Source: Acinetobacter calcoaceticus (GTDB taxonomy: Bacteria > Pseudomonadota > Gammaproteobacteria > Pseudomonadales > Moraxellaceae). Taken from it: DNA of 64,000 nucleotides. A model generated the notes under the pieces. That model did not search any database. It saw only the letters and a list, made by a program, of their open reading frames with translations, and was not told the origin of the DNA. The stretch covers positions 1 to 64,000 of the forward strand of contig NZ_SLVJ01000006.1 in the NCBI RefSeq assembly GCF_004345325.1, given 5' to 3'. Below, in pieces: positions 8,328 through 16,772 of this stretch; the stretch's first letter is position 1, and each line of letters starts with the position of its first letter. The translations under genes were made by a program, and so were the position numbers.

Positions 8328-9836
8328 GTGCTGAGTTTATTGGGGGATCACCTCCTACAACGGCTACAACAACAAACTGAAGGTGCACTGTATCAGCGTG
8401 TGTTCTGTTGCCTACGCGATGCGATTACCGCTGGCGTATTGGCACCTAAAACCCGCTTGCCTGCCTCACGGGATCTCGCCAAAGAGTTGCAAGTTTCACG
8501 CAATACCATTTTAAATGCCTATGAACAATTGCAAGCCCAAGGCTATGTTGAAGCGATCACAGGAAGTGGCACTTGGGTGGTTGAAGTGTTACCAGAGGAT
8601 TATCTCAATGTACCGCGCAACGAGGTCAACCCACACCATAAACATCATCTGGACTTAAAAGCCCTCTCGCAACGTGGCACTGTTTTTTTAGAAAATGCCG
8701 CGGCCTCACCCTATCAATGGGGTGCATTTGTTCCCGGCATACCTGATGTGACCGAATTTCCACATGCCGAATTTAGTAAGATTCAACTGCGCTTAAGTCG
8801 CCAACCCGAAGTTTCACGGCTGATTTATAGCAGTGATGGTGGTTGCTTAGAACTGAAACAAGCCTTGGCAGAATACCTACAAGTGGCACGTTCGGTACGT
8901 TGTGATGCCGATCAAATCCTGATTACCGAGGGCATTCACCAAGCAGTGGATTTTATATCGCGGGTGCTGTGTGATTTAGATGACCATGTCTGGATCGAAG
9001 ATCCGGGATATTGGGGTGCGCGAAACATTTTAAGAATGAATGGGCTGAATATACATCCGATGGCAGTAGACCATGAAGGCATGATTCCGGATTTAAATGT
9101 TCCTGCGCCAAAGCTGATCTTTGTCACCCCATCACATCAGTATCCCTTGGGTTCACACCTGAGTATTTCCCGACGTCGGCAGTTACTCGAATTGGCGCGC
9201 ATCCATAAAAGCTGGATCATCGAAGATGATTATGACAGTGAGTTTCGTTTTTCAGGCCAACCATTTCCATCCTTGCAAGGCTTAGAAGAAAATACCCCAG
9301 TGATCTATATGGGCACATTTAGTAAGACCATTTACCCCGCACTGCGGATTGGTTATATGGTGGTGCCCAAAAATTTAGTCACTGCATTGAAAACCATTTC
9401 TGCTGAGCTTTATCGTGGTGGGCATATGCTGACTCAGCGTGCCTTGGCGGAGTTTATTCAAGAAGGTCATTATGCGGCACATATACGTCGCATGCGTTTG
9501 CTCTATACCAAACGCCGGGCATTTTTAATCGAACTGATTGAGCGTTATTTAGGCAGTGACTTTGTGCATGAATATAGCCATGAAGCTGGTTTACATCTGG
9601 TACTGAAACTGCCTGAGCATGTCGATGATATCGCCATTGCCCAATTGGCTTTGGTCCGTGGCGTGAAAGTTCGCCCATTGTCGCGTTATTATCACCAAGC
9701 CAGTAATAGCACTCGTGGCTTATTACTCGGTTTTGCCTGTGTTGCTGAAAAAGAAATGTTGATGGCATTTAGTGTGCTCAGACAATGCTTAAAAGAACAT
9801 CAGGTCTTTGCCCAACCAGACTCGACTGGCCTTTGA
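8328..9836 (+). CDS. gabR: MocR-family transcriptional regulator (GabR/PdxR-like)
   Basis: Fusion of an N-terminal GntR-type winged helix (about residues 20-86, with LPASRDLAKELQVSRNTI as the helix-turn-helix) to an aminotransferase-like domain of fold type I that binds PLP without catalysing transamination. Lys333 in GTFSKTIYPALRIGY is the PLP lysine. Length 502 aa matches the family. The start is a GTG: GGAG at 8317-8320 is 7 bases upstream and no in-frame ATG fits better. It is divergent from gabT-gabD, so it most likely activates those genes with GABA as effector, as in Bacillus GabR. The name is given from context; PdxR-type regulators of PLP synthesis look similar. Confidence 0.82.
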   Translation: MLSLLGDHLLQRLQQQTEGALYQRVFCCLRDAITAGVLAPKTRLPASRDLAKELQVSRNTILNAYEQLQAQGYVEAITGSGTWVVEVLPEDYLNVPRNEVNPHHKHHLDLKALSQRGTVFLENAAASPYQWGAFVPGIPDVTEFPHAEFSKIQLRLSRQPEVSRLIYSSDGGCLELKQALAEYLQVARSVRCDADQILITEGIHQAVDFISRVLCDLDDHVWIEDPGYWGARNILRMNGLNIHPMAVDHEGMIPDLNVPAPKLIFVTPSHQYPLGSHLSISRRRQLLELARIHKSWIIEDDYDSEFRFSGQPFPSLQGLEENTPVIYMGTFSKTIYPALRIGYMVVPKNLVTALKTISAELYRGGHMLTQRALAEFIQEGHYAAHIRRMRLLYTKRRAFLIELIERYLGSDFVHEYSHEAGLHLVLKLPEHVDDIAIAQLALVRGVKVRPLSRYYHQASNSTRGLLLGFACVAEKEMLMAFSVLRQCLKEHQVFAQPDSTGL

Positions 9837-9878
9837 ATCGAACTAGCAATAAATTAGACATAAAATGGAATTGGAAAT

Positions 9879-9916
9879 GAATCAGTCCGGGGAACTTTAA
9901 ATCCCCAGACTGATTC
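9879..9916. terminator. Hairpin between convergent gabR and permease genes
   Basis: GAATCAGTC and GACTGATTC, plus inner GGGGA/TCCCC, form a long stem around an A/T loop. There is no strong T run on either side, so it is only a possible bidirectional terminator. Confidence 0.5.
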
Positions 9917-9942
9917 ACCTAGAGCAGAACTCGCTGTCACGC

Positions 9943-11403
9943 TTATAAATAACTGCGTTGTAGTTTCTGCAGCACTTGATTCTTCTTTCTGGCCTTATGT
10001 TGTACGATCAAGCCCGCCAAAATCACCAGCAAAGTTGCTCCACCCGTTGAGAGCACCAAAGTCCGATATTCCTCAAGGAAAGCCATAGCGATCAAAGACA
10101 AACTAATAAAGGCAATCACCACATAACTCAAGCCTGGGAATAACCACATTTTGAGTTTAATGTCCTGACCTTCACGCTCCATTTTACGGCGTAGTCTGAC
10201 TTGAGAAACTGCAATCACTAAATAAACCAACATCGCAATCATCCCCGTGGTGTTCATGAGAATATCTAAGATTTCACGTGGTTTAATCGCATCAAAAAAG
10301 TTCATAAAGGCGATCATCAGTGCGATTACACATGAGGCAATCACCGCAAAGATTGGAGTACCGCTGGCACGTGTGCTCTGGAAGATCTTCGGTGCATCAC
10401 CACGTCTAGACAAGGAATACAGCATCCGTGAAGCAGTATAATGCCCAGAGATAAAACAACTACTCACTGAGGTTAATACCACAAAATTCATGATCCATTT
10501 GGTCCCCGGTATACCTAAGATTTCAAAGGTACGTCGATAAGCACCATAACCAGTTTGGCTGAGTAAGGGATCATTCCAAGGCACGATACAGGCGATCAAG
10601 AAAATCGAACCGATATAAAATAAACAGATTCGCCACACCACCGATTTAATCGCACGACGGGTTTGTTCAACTGGATTTTTAGATTCTGAGGCGGCAATGG
10701 TGACAATCTCAGCACCAAGGAAGGAAAACATTACCCCAAGCAGGGCGATAATCACCGGTCCAATCCCGTTGGGCATAAATCCGCCATGGGCAGTCAGATT
10801 ACTAAAACCATTTACTTGTGCGACCGGCCACAATTGCACCAATGCCAAAACACCGAGCACAATAAATACCACGATGGCGACCACTTTAATCAGTGCAAAC
10901 CAAAATTCGACTTCACCGTATTTACTCACCCGCATAAAGTTAATCGAGATCAACAACAGGGTCATAATCAAGGTAAACATATTTACGCTGATCAACGGAA
11001 ACCATTCATTTAAAATCAGGCCAGCGATATAAGCTTCCCATGCCATGAGTAATACCCAGAACCACCAATATAACCAACCGATGGTAAAACCTGCCCAACG
11101 TCCAATTGCACGATCAGCATAAGTCGAAAATGAGCCTGTATCTGGTGAGGTCGCAGCCATTTCACCGAGCATTCTCATGATGAAAACCACCAATGCACCA
11201 CCCGCCAAATACGCCAATATAGCCGCAGGGCCTGCTTCCGCAATGATTCGTCCAGAACCTACAAATAATGCAGCGCCAATAACACCTGCAATCGACATCA
11301 TCGTCAGGTGACGCGTTTGTAACGAAGAACTCAATACATTACTCGGTTGAAGACCGGGCCGAGGATCAGTGGGGTGATTTGATTGTTGTTTATCGATCTG
11401 CAT
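9943..11403 (-). CDS. gabP: APC-family amino acid permease, probably GABA permease
   Basis: Inner-membrane amino-acid:proton symporter with about 12 hydrophobic segments (486 aa). The N-terminal RHLTMMSIAGVIGAALFVGSG is the hallmark of the AAT subgroup of the APC superfamily (GabP, ProY, AroP, LysP), where this Gly-rich helix 1 binds the substrate backbone. The ATG at 11403 is used, with GGAATGA about 9 bases upstream. The gene is convergent with the gabR-like regulator. A copy of the motif found in front of gabT lies about 260-290 bp upstream, which ties the permease to the GABA genes. Substrate GABA is inferred from context. Confidence 0.82.
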   Translation of the reverse strand: MQIDKQQSNHPTDPRPGLQPSNVLSSSLQTRHLTMMSIAGVIGAALFVGSGRIIAEAGPAAILAYLAGGALVVFIMRMLGEMAATSPDTGSFSTYADRAIGRWAGFTIGWLYWWFWVLLMAWEAYIAGLILNEWFPLISVNMFTLIMTLLLISINFMRVSKYGEVEFWFALIKVVAIVVFIVLGVLALVQLWPVAQVNGFSNLTAHGGFMPNGIGPVIIALLGVMFSFLGAEIVTIAASESKNPVEQTRRAIKSVVWRICLFYIGSIFLIACIVPWNDPLLSQTGYGAYRRTFEILGIPGTKWIMNFVVLTSVSSCFISGHYTASRMLYSLSRRGDAPKIFQSTRASGTPIFAVIASCVIALMIAFMNFFDAIKPREILDILMNTTGMIAMLVYLVIAVSQVRLRRKMEREGQDIKLKMWLFPGLSYVVIAFISLSLIAMAFLEEYRTLVLSTGGATLLVILAGLIVQHKARKKNQVLQKLQRSYL

Positions 11404-11765
11404 ATGCAATTCATTCCATGAATAAATTTAATGCCGCAACGCCATCTTAAAATCAGCGATGTTGCATTAAAATCATGCGCACAACATTGAATAATTAATT
11501 TCCAGTGATGGAAAATTAATATAGAAAAAATTAATCACCTAATATTATTCGCAGGCTTAATAAGTATGTCCTGATACGGATATCGCTATTGTCGTCGGTA
11601 CAATTCCTATGCACCGAATATTCCATCACCTCGACAATATTGCGCGTTTATAGGGGCTTAACGAGTGCCACTTTGAGTTTTTAGCGTGGAGCCAATCGGC
11701 CATCGAGAATAGATGAGCGCAGAGAATGTGGCTTGATTTGCCACGATTTAAAATGCGAAAGTCGT
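11404..11765. other. Regulatory region upstream of gabP
   Basis: A 362-base gap with no gene. It contains the GabR-type motif at 11661-11696 and an AT-rich stretch between it and the permease start, where the promoter should lie. Confidence 0.6.
11661..11696. promoter_or_regulatory. Candidate GabR/MocR operator upstream of gabP
   Basis: ACGAGTGCCACTTT at 11661-11674 and GGAGCCAAT at 11688-11696, the same blocks at the same spacing as at 8150-8185. The bases between the blocks differ in the two copies, which argues for conservation of the blocks by function. Confidence 0.7.
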
Positions 11766-12347
11766 TTAAATAGCCACCAATTCTACGATACAACATCTTG
11801 AGCTTATCGTACTTGCAAGCGATATATACTGCAGGCCAGTTTCTTTCTCAATCCGTACACAATCATATTCGGACAAGCAATATGCCTGTGTTCCGATGTG
11901 CAGTTGTAATTGTTCTGAAGCATTGAATATAAAGATCACATCAGCATCAGTATAAAGCTGCTGTGGCGTATTGATGGCCAACCATTGCAAACGCGCTTTA
12001 AACTGTAGCGGGTCATAGATCAAATTAAAGTCTTGGATTGGATCTTGGATTAATTCGCAATATACCGCCGCATCCCCAGAAAAAGCATAGGCAGAATGCG
12101 GTGTTAAATCCGGCATCAACTGACCATCAACACTTAATCTAAAGCCCTGCCCTTTGAGTACGCTAATGATGCGCTGCAGGCCTTGAAATACCGAAAAGCC
12201 ACCTGATTGCTGTACATCAGCGATGGACAAACGCCAGCCGATTTGATCCAAACCTTGTTGTTGATCACGTGCAATTTCCATTGTTGTCCCCGCCCCATTT
12301 TTCCATGGCATAGACAAATAATCGTGGGGCTTTAGATGTTGAATCAT
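11766..12347 (-). CDS. HutD/Ves family protein
   Basis: The N-terminus with DYLSMPWKNGAGTTMEIA, followed by GWRLSIADVQQSGGFSVFQGLQRIISVL, matches the HutD family (bicupin fold), which includes HutD of histidine-utilisation operons and E. coli Ves. The biochemical role of HutD is unclear; it has been proposed to set an upper limit on hut flux. The 193-aa length is typical. No hut genes are present here. The gene lies upstream of the GABA permease on the same strand but is separated from it by 362 bases that contain the putative operator, so it is probably a separate unit. Weak internal promoters cannot be judged by eye. Confidence 0.8.
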   Translation of the reverse strand: MIQHLKPHDYLSMPWKNGAGTTMEIARDQQQGLDQIGWRLSIADVQQSGGFSVFQGLQRIISVLKGQGFRLSVDGQLMPDLTPHSAYAFSGDAAVYCELIQDPIQDFNLIYDPLQFKARLQWLAINTPQQLYTDADVIFIFNASEQLQLHIGTQAYCLSEYDCVRIEKETGLQYISLASTISSRCCIVELVAI

Positions 12348-12660
12348 GGGCTATCGACCTGTAAAAATGGACGTGTAGGCTAAGCGTGTAGCTATAAACG
12401 GCACTGTAGATTAGGCCTGTAAAATAAACTCAGCCAGGTTGTATGTACAAGACTATACAAAAACAACAGCGATATAAACACAATGTTCATTTAAGAATCA
12501 ATACCTGTAGTCCGATGAGCATTCGATAGCGCAACACGATCAGACTTGCAGACTTATGCTTCATCCGTTAAAACTTATGCATATGCATAAAAAATGCCGT
12601 GTAGTTCACACGGCATTTTAAAACTGACTTATCCTCGATCAGGTCAATAACTAAGTCATA
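12348..12660. other. Intergenic region with terminator
   Basis: 313 bases without a gene. The right part contains the terminator of the DUF4377 lipoprotein gene. The left part should hold the hutD-like promoter. Confidence 0.5.
12591..12619 (-). terminator. Terminator after DUF4377 lipoprotein gene
   Basis: Perfect 12-bp stem, AAAATGCCGTGT with ACACGGCATTTT, with a 5-base loop. The minus strand continues with T residues. Confidence 0.85.
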
Positions 12661-13071
12661 TTATTTCTTCTGAATAATCTTTTGCAGCACATAACTTTGT
12701 AAGGGCGCATCTGCTGGAGGTTCACCTTGACCATAATCAATATCGGCCACTTTGATTTTTAGCACTGCAGTTTTCTTGGGATCATGTGTATAGCCTTGTA
12801 TGCTTTCATAAAATAATCCCCAATCTGGATCAATCACTGTAACTTTTCCATCACGCGCCACATTCACTCGTTTTACCTGTAGGCATTCACTTTGACCTTC
12901 ATAACCCGCGCATTCCACTTTGTCAGGTGCAACTTGTAAGTAAATGGTCTCTTCAGGTTGTTCGAACTCTTGCTCAGTGTTAGTGGTTTCCGCAACAGGT
13001 TGTTGCGGTGTAGGCTGACTACAGCCAAGTAACAGCAAAGGAATCAGTCCGATTAATATCATTTTAGCCAT
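12661..13071 (-). CDS. DUF4377-type lipoprotein
   Basis: Small exported protein (136 aa) with a lipoprotein signal: MAKMILIGLIPLLLLGC, lipobox LLGC with Cys17. The mature part has a low-complexity Gln/Glu/Pro spacer, then VAPDKVECAGYEGQSECLQV, WGLFYESIQGYTH and a PPADAPLQSYVL ending, which together match DUF4377, a domain often found next to META domains in heat-shock-type lipoproteins. Function is unknown. The ATG at 13071 is chosen because GGAG lies 6 bases upstream. The gene is monocistronic and has its own terminator. Confidence 0.75.
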   Translation of the reverse strand: MAKMILIGLIPLLLLGCSQPTPQQPVAETTNTEQEFEQPEETIYLQVAPDKVECAGYEGQSECLQVKRVNVARDGKVTVIDPDWGLFYESIQGYTHDPKKTAVLKIKVADIDYGQGEPPADAPLQSYVLQKIIQKK

Positions 13072-13252
13072 GAACAACTCCTATGTAGTTGTACTTGTAT
13101 AACCCAAATCAAAATAGCAGATTATTAAAAATTGTGAACAGAAGCACAAATTAATCAATGTAAATTGCTTTAATCAATTCATCTTGCTCATTCTATATAC
13201 GACTAAAGGTGTATAAAACAGTCGAATGATCTGAATCGATCAATATTTACGT

Positions 13253-13264
13253 GTTGCATGCAAC
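13253..13264. promoter_or_regulatory. Perfect palindrome, possible GntR/FCD operator
   Basis: GTTGCATGCAAC is a perfect 12-bp palindrome 14 bases past the stop of the GntR-family gene, followed by a further TTGCAT at about 13273. FadR-subfamily regulators bind short palindromes of this kind, but the position, 3' to the regulator and about 180 bp before the lipoprotein gene, makes its target unclear. Confidence 0.35.
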
Positions 13265-13278
13265 ATGCTATATTGCAT

Positions 13279-13986
13279 TCAAATCCAATTCAGATGAGCA
13301 CTTGGATCGCTATTCGTCCAGTTTTGGCGTTGTGCAGATTCTTGGTGAATCAGTAAGGTCGCGGTATTCATAATGTGTGATTTCATCAAGTTTGCAGCTT
13401 GATCAGCATCACCAGCAATGAATGCTTGATGTAACTCAAGATGATCCTCAAAGGTTTCTAGACAGCTCCTCGAATGAGGAATGGTCGCAGAGCCCGCGAT
13501 AAGCACTTGGTTACGGGTATTACTAATAATATCAATCGCCTTTTGATTTCCCACGATTTGCAGCAAAGCCAAGTGGTAATCACGATCCGCTTTGAGCGTA
13601 CCTGTGGTATCTCCTGAAGTTGCTTTTTGTTTGAATTGTTCAAAAATCTGTTCCAGTTGCTCGATGTCTTGTGGTGTACGGACTTCAGTGGCACGGCGAA
13701 TTAAGGGCACTTCAAGCATCAATCTAATCTGAAAAGACTCGATCATGGTTGCAAATGTAGTCGGCATTATTCGAATGCCTTTATTTTTTTCAATCGTCAC
13801 AATACCGATCTTTTCCAGCATTTGTGCAGCTTCACGAACCGGAGTACGTGATACGCCCCCTAACATCTGACCCAATTCAGTTGCTGAGTACAGCACATTG
13901 AACTGAAGCTTATTATTGATAATGGCGTCCTGCAGAATTTCAAACGCTTCTTCAGTCAATGTTCTTGGTTTTTGGATCAATTTCAT
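13279..13986 (-). CDS. GntR-family transcriptional regulator, FCD (FadR) subfamily, probable L-2-hydroxyglutarate regulator
   Basis: 235 aa. The N-terminal winged helix (about 8-75) includes SRTPVREAAQMLEKIGIVTI, the GntR recognition region. The C-terminal all-helical FCD ligand domain follows, with DRDYHLALLQIVGN and a later H residue set (HLELHQAF, SHI) of the kind that binds a metal and small organic acids. The gene is divergent from lhgO, and this GntR-lhgO pairing parallels LhgR, described in Pseudomonas as the L-2-hydroxyglutarate-responsive repressor, and CsiR/GlaR of E. coli. Only 23 bases separate the two start codons, so the promoters must overlap the coding sequences. The effector is inferred. 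Confidence 0.85.
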   Translation of the reverse strand: MKLIQKPRTLTEEAFEILQDAIINNKLQFNVLYSATELGQMLGGVSRTPVREAAQMLEKIGIVTIEKNKGIRIMPTTFATMIESFQIRLMLEVPLIRRATEVRTPQDIEQLEQIFEQFKQKATSGDTTGTLKADRDYHLALLQIVGNQKAIDIISNTRNQVLIAGSATIPHSRSCLETFEDHLELHQAFIAGDADQAANLMKSHIMNTATLLIHQESAQRQNWTNSDPSAHLNWI

Positions 13987-14009
13987 GTGGTTTTAACAAG
14001 GGAATATTT

Positions 14010-15218
14010 ATGACAGACAAGCATTATGCCATTATCGGAGGGGGAATCAATGGACTAGCCGTTGCTCGGCAGTTGCTCCTTGACCACCCTGCTGCAAAGG
14101 TCACCGTTTTTGAAAAAGAAAGTGCTGTGGCAATGCACCAATCAAGTCATAACTCTGGCGTGGTTCATGCAGGTTTGTACTATGAACCAGGTGGCTTAAA
14201 AGCGCGTCTGTGTCGTCGTGGTGCGGAATTGGTTCAGCAATATTGTGCTGAAAACCAAATTGCCTATGATGAATGTGGCAAAGTCGTGGTGGCCTTATCC
14301 AAGGAGGAAGAAGGTCGCTTAGACACCATCTATCAAAAATCCCTCGCCAACAAAGTTCCCGATGTTCGCATGCTCAATGCTGAACAGATCAAAGAGATTG
14401 AACCCAATTGTATTGGTACCCGTGCGCTGTATTCCCCACGTACTGCCATTGTCAGCTATGGCGACATCGCCATTAAAATAGCTGAAGAAATTAAGCGCAA
14501 AGGCGGTGAGATCATATTGGGGCGTAAAGTCACCCATCTCAGTGAAAAGAACAGCAAAATCAACGTGCATTTTCAGGATAATGAACAGCACAGCAGCCAG
14601 TTTGACTACGCTGTATCCTGTGCTGGCCTACAGTCAGATCGACTGGCGATGCATTCAGGTGATATTGAAACCCCTAAAATCGTGCCGTTCTTTGGTCAAT
14701 ATTATGTGATCGATAGCAACTTTAAAGACCATGTCAAAGGCTTGATCTACCCAGTTCCAGATCCTAAATACCCATTCCTCGGGGTGCATTTCACCAAACG
14801 TATTGATGGACAAATGACCATTGGGCCAAATGCCTTTATTTCTTTTGGCCGTGAAAACTACAGTGGCAAAAACATCAACATCTCCGATGTTTATGACTTT
14901 CTCACCTACAAAGGCTTTTGGAAGTTCTCAGCAAAAAATGTCAATGCAGCGATGCGTGAGTTAAAAACCGTACTCAGTCAGACCAATTTTGTTGAAGAAG
15001 CAGCCAAATATGTACCCTGCCTTGCTGACGTATCCGTTGCGCCAGCCACACGTGGCATACGCGCCCAAGCCATGGAGTCCGATGGCTCACTGGTTGATGA
15101 TTTTGTGATCCGTCAACACGGCAGAATCACCCATATTCGTAATGCACCTTCACCAGGTGCAACCTCTTCTATGGCGATAGCAGAATATATCGTCCGTGAA
15201 GTGATGACTCACAACTAA
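14010..15218 (+). CDS. lhgO: L-2-hydroxyglutarate oxidase/dehydrogenase
   Basis: FAD enzyme that oxidises L-2-hydroxyglutarate to 2-oxoglutarate, passing electrons to the membrane quinone pool. The Rossmann FAD motif is at the N-terminus (YAIIGGGINGLAVAR, Gly10-Gly15). It is followed by HQSSHNSGVVHAGLYY, the conserved signature of LhgO, then ARLCRRGAEL and a C-terminal PATRGIRAQAM. The true start is the ATG at 14010, with AAGGGA 6 bases upstream, giving 402 aa, close to E. coli LhgO. It is followed after 37 bases by an MHS transporter and preceded divergently by a GntR/FCD regulator. No csiD/glaH gene is nearby. Confidence 0.93.
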   Translation: MTDKHYAIIGGGINGLAVARQLLLDHPAAKVTVFEKESAVAMHQSSHNSGVVHAGLYYEPGGLKARLCRRGAELVQQYCAENQIAYDECGKVVVALSKEEEGRLDTIYQKSLANKVPDVRMLNAEQIKEIEPNCIGTRALYSPRTAIVSYGDIAIKIAEEIKRKGGEIILGRKVTHLSEKNSKINVHFQDNEQHSSQFDYAVSCAGLQSDRLAMHSGDIETPKIVPFFGQYYVIDSNFKDHVKGLIYPVPDPKYPFLGVHFTKRIDGQMTIGPNAFISFGRENYSGKNINISDVYDFLTYKGFWKFSAKNVNAAMRELKTVLSQTNFVEEAAKYVPCLADVSVAPATRGIRAQAMESDGSLVDDFVIRQHGRITHIRNAPSPGATSSMAIAEYIVREVMTHN

Positions 15219-15255
15219 GGACACAAAGCGCTTACGCTCTATAAAGGATGATTGA

Positions 15256-16569
15256 ATGAGTACTCACGTTGAAACTGAACAGAACAAGAAAAAAAGGTTA
15301 AGAAAGGTTGCGACTGCCACGATTTTTGGCTCCATGCTGGAATGGTATGACTTTTACTTATATGCGACCATGGCATCGATCGTATTTAGTAAAGTGTTTT
15401 TTGATACCTCCGATCCTGGAACAGCGGCAATTCAAGCCTTTGCCACCTTTGCAATTGGCTTTATTGCGCGCCCAATTGGTGGGGTGTTCTTTGGTTATTT
15501 CGGTGATAAATTCGGCCGAAAAAAAATGCTGTTTGTGACCTTCTTGTTGATGGGGGTGTGTACCACAGCGATTGGCTTGATTCCAACCTATGACAGTATT
15601 GGGCTCTGGGCGCCGGCCTTATTGGTCTTTTTCCGCATTATCCAAGGTTTGGGTGCTGGTGCAGAATTTGCAGGCGCTGCAATTACCTCTTATGAACATG
15701 CTTCAGCAGATAAACGTGGTAGCCAAGGGGCTTGGCCAGCATTGGGTTTAAACCTAGGCTTACTGCTGTCCTCTCTGACCATTTTCCTACTGACCCTCAA
15801 TGGTGAAGAGTTCTTAATCAATGGTGGCTGGCGTATTCCATTTGTCTTGAGCTTTGTCTTGGTCTTGATCGGCTTATGGGTGCGTAAAAGTTTGCCAGAA
15901 ACACCTGATTTCGCTGAAGTCCAAGAAATACAGCAAGAGACAGTCAAGGCCAATCCATTTAAACAGATCATGCAGAGCAATATGAAAGGTCTGATGGTGG
16001 TGTTTGTGGTTGCGATTGGCTATAACGCCTTGAGTTATATCTTTAAGACTTTCTCATTGGCCTATTTGACCCAATTCAAAGGCGTGAGCGCACATACCAC
16101 AGCGCTCTCAGTGACCATTGCCAGTTTGGTTGCAATCATGACTGTGCCATTCTTTGGTTGGTTATGTGATAAATGGAACAGCAAAAAAGTCTTGGTCATG
16201 GGTGGCATCCTATCGATGTTATTTGCATATCCTTTTGTAAAAATGTTGGAAACAGGTAACAACACCATGATTTACCTGGCTATTGCTATCGGCACAGGGA
16301 TCTTGGCACCGATGATGTTTGCACCTCAAGGCTCTTTCCTCAGTCGTCAGTTTGCGGTTGAAAATCGCTCGACTGGTGTCAGTTCAGGTCGCGAGTTAGG
16401 GACTGCAATCGCAGGTGGTTTGGCGCCTTTGGGTGCCTTGTCCTTGGTCGCAGCATCTCCAACCCACTCCACCACGGGCGTGATCTGGATCTTGTTTCTG
16501 GCTGCGGTCTTTGTCGTGGTCGCGGCACTATGTGATCAAGGTATGCGATTTTCCAAGCACAAAAACTAA
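15256..16569 (+). CDS. MFS transporter, metabolite:H+ symporter family, probable 2-hydroxyglutarate/dicarboxylate uptake
   Basis: 437-aa inner-membrane protein with 12 predicted hydrophobic helices. FGSMLEWYDFYLYATMASIVF in helix 1 and RPIGGVFFGYFGDKFGRKKML in loop 2-3 are the signatures of the MHS family (KgtP, ShiA, ProP, CitH). RIIQGLGAGAEFAGA in helix 4 also fits. The gene follows lhgO in the same operon and ends before a strong terminator, so its substrate is most likely L-2-hydroxyglutarate or a related C5 dicarboxylate. KgtP-like 2-oxoglutarate uptake is the main alternative. Confidence 0.85.
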   Translation: MSTHVETEQNKKKRLRKVATATIFGSMLEWYDFYLYATMASIVFSKVFFDTSDPGTAAIQAFATFAIGFIARPIGGVFFGYFGDKFGRKKMLFVTFLLMGVCTTAIGLIPTYDSIGLWAPALLVFFRIIQGLGAGAEFAGAAITSYEHASADKRGSQGAWPALGLNLGLLLSSLTIFLLTLNGEEFLINGGWRIPFVLSFVLVLIGLWVRKSLPETPDFAEVQEIQQETVKANPFKQIMQSNMKGLMVVFVVAIGYNALSYIFKTFSLAYLTQFKGVSAHTTALSVTIASLVAIMTVPFFGWLCDKWNSKKVLVMGGILSMLFAYPFVKMLETGNNTMIYLAIAIGTGILAPMMFAPQGSFLSRQFAVENRSTGVSSGRELGTAIAGGLAPLGALSLVAASPTHSTTGVIWILFLAAVFVVVAALCDQGMRFSKHKN

Positions 16570-16641
16570 AACTTTGTTTTATCTTTCAAGTAGATGGATC
16601 TCATCTTAGTTTAGCTGTATGACGCAGCAACTCTCCCTCTT

Positions 16642-16668
16642 AAGCGCAGTTTAGACTGCGCTTTTTTT
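16642..16668 (+). terminator. Terminator of lhgO-transporter operon
   Basis: AAGCGCAGT and ACTGCGCTT form a perfect 9-bp stem with a TTAG loop, followed by seven T in total. Confidence 0.9.
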
Positions 16669-16690
16669 ATCTTTTGATTGGCTTATTAAA

Positions 16691-16712
16691 AAGGCACACC
16701 CTAGTGTGCCTT
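16691..16712 (-). terminator. Terminator of lysM/kbp gene
   Basis: AAGGCACAC and GTGTGCCTT pair around CCTA. The minus strand continues with a T run. It lies downstream of the convergent lysM gene. Confidence 0.8.
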
Positions 16713-16717
16713 AATAC

Positions 16718-16763
16718 TCAATGCTCAGTCGTTTTAAAGCTCAATGCTTAGCCGCTTTAAAGT
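16718..16763. repeat. Imperfect 23-bp tandem repeat
   Basis: Two direct copies of a 23-base unit beginning TCAATGCT (16718-16740 and 16741-16763) match at 19 of 23 positions. They lie just past the stop of the lysM gene, in the 3' untranslated part of its transcript. Confidence 0.7.
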
Positions 16764-16772
16764 TCAGAGCTA

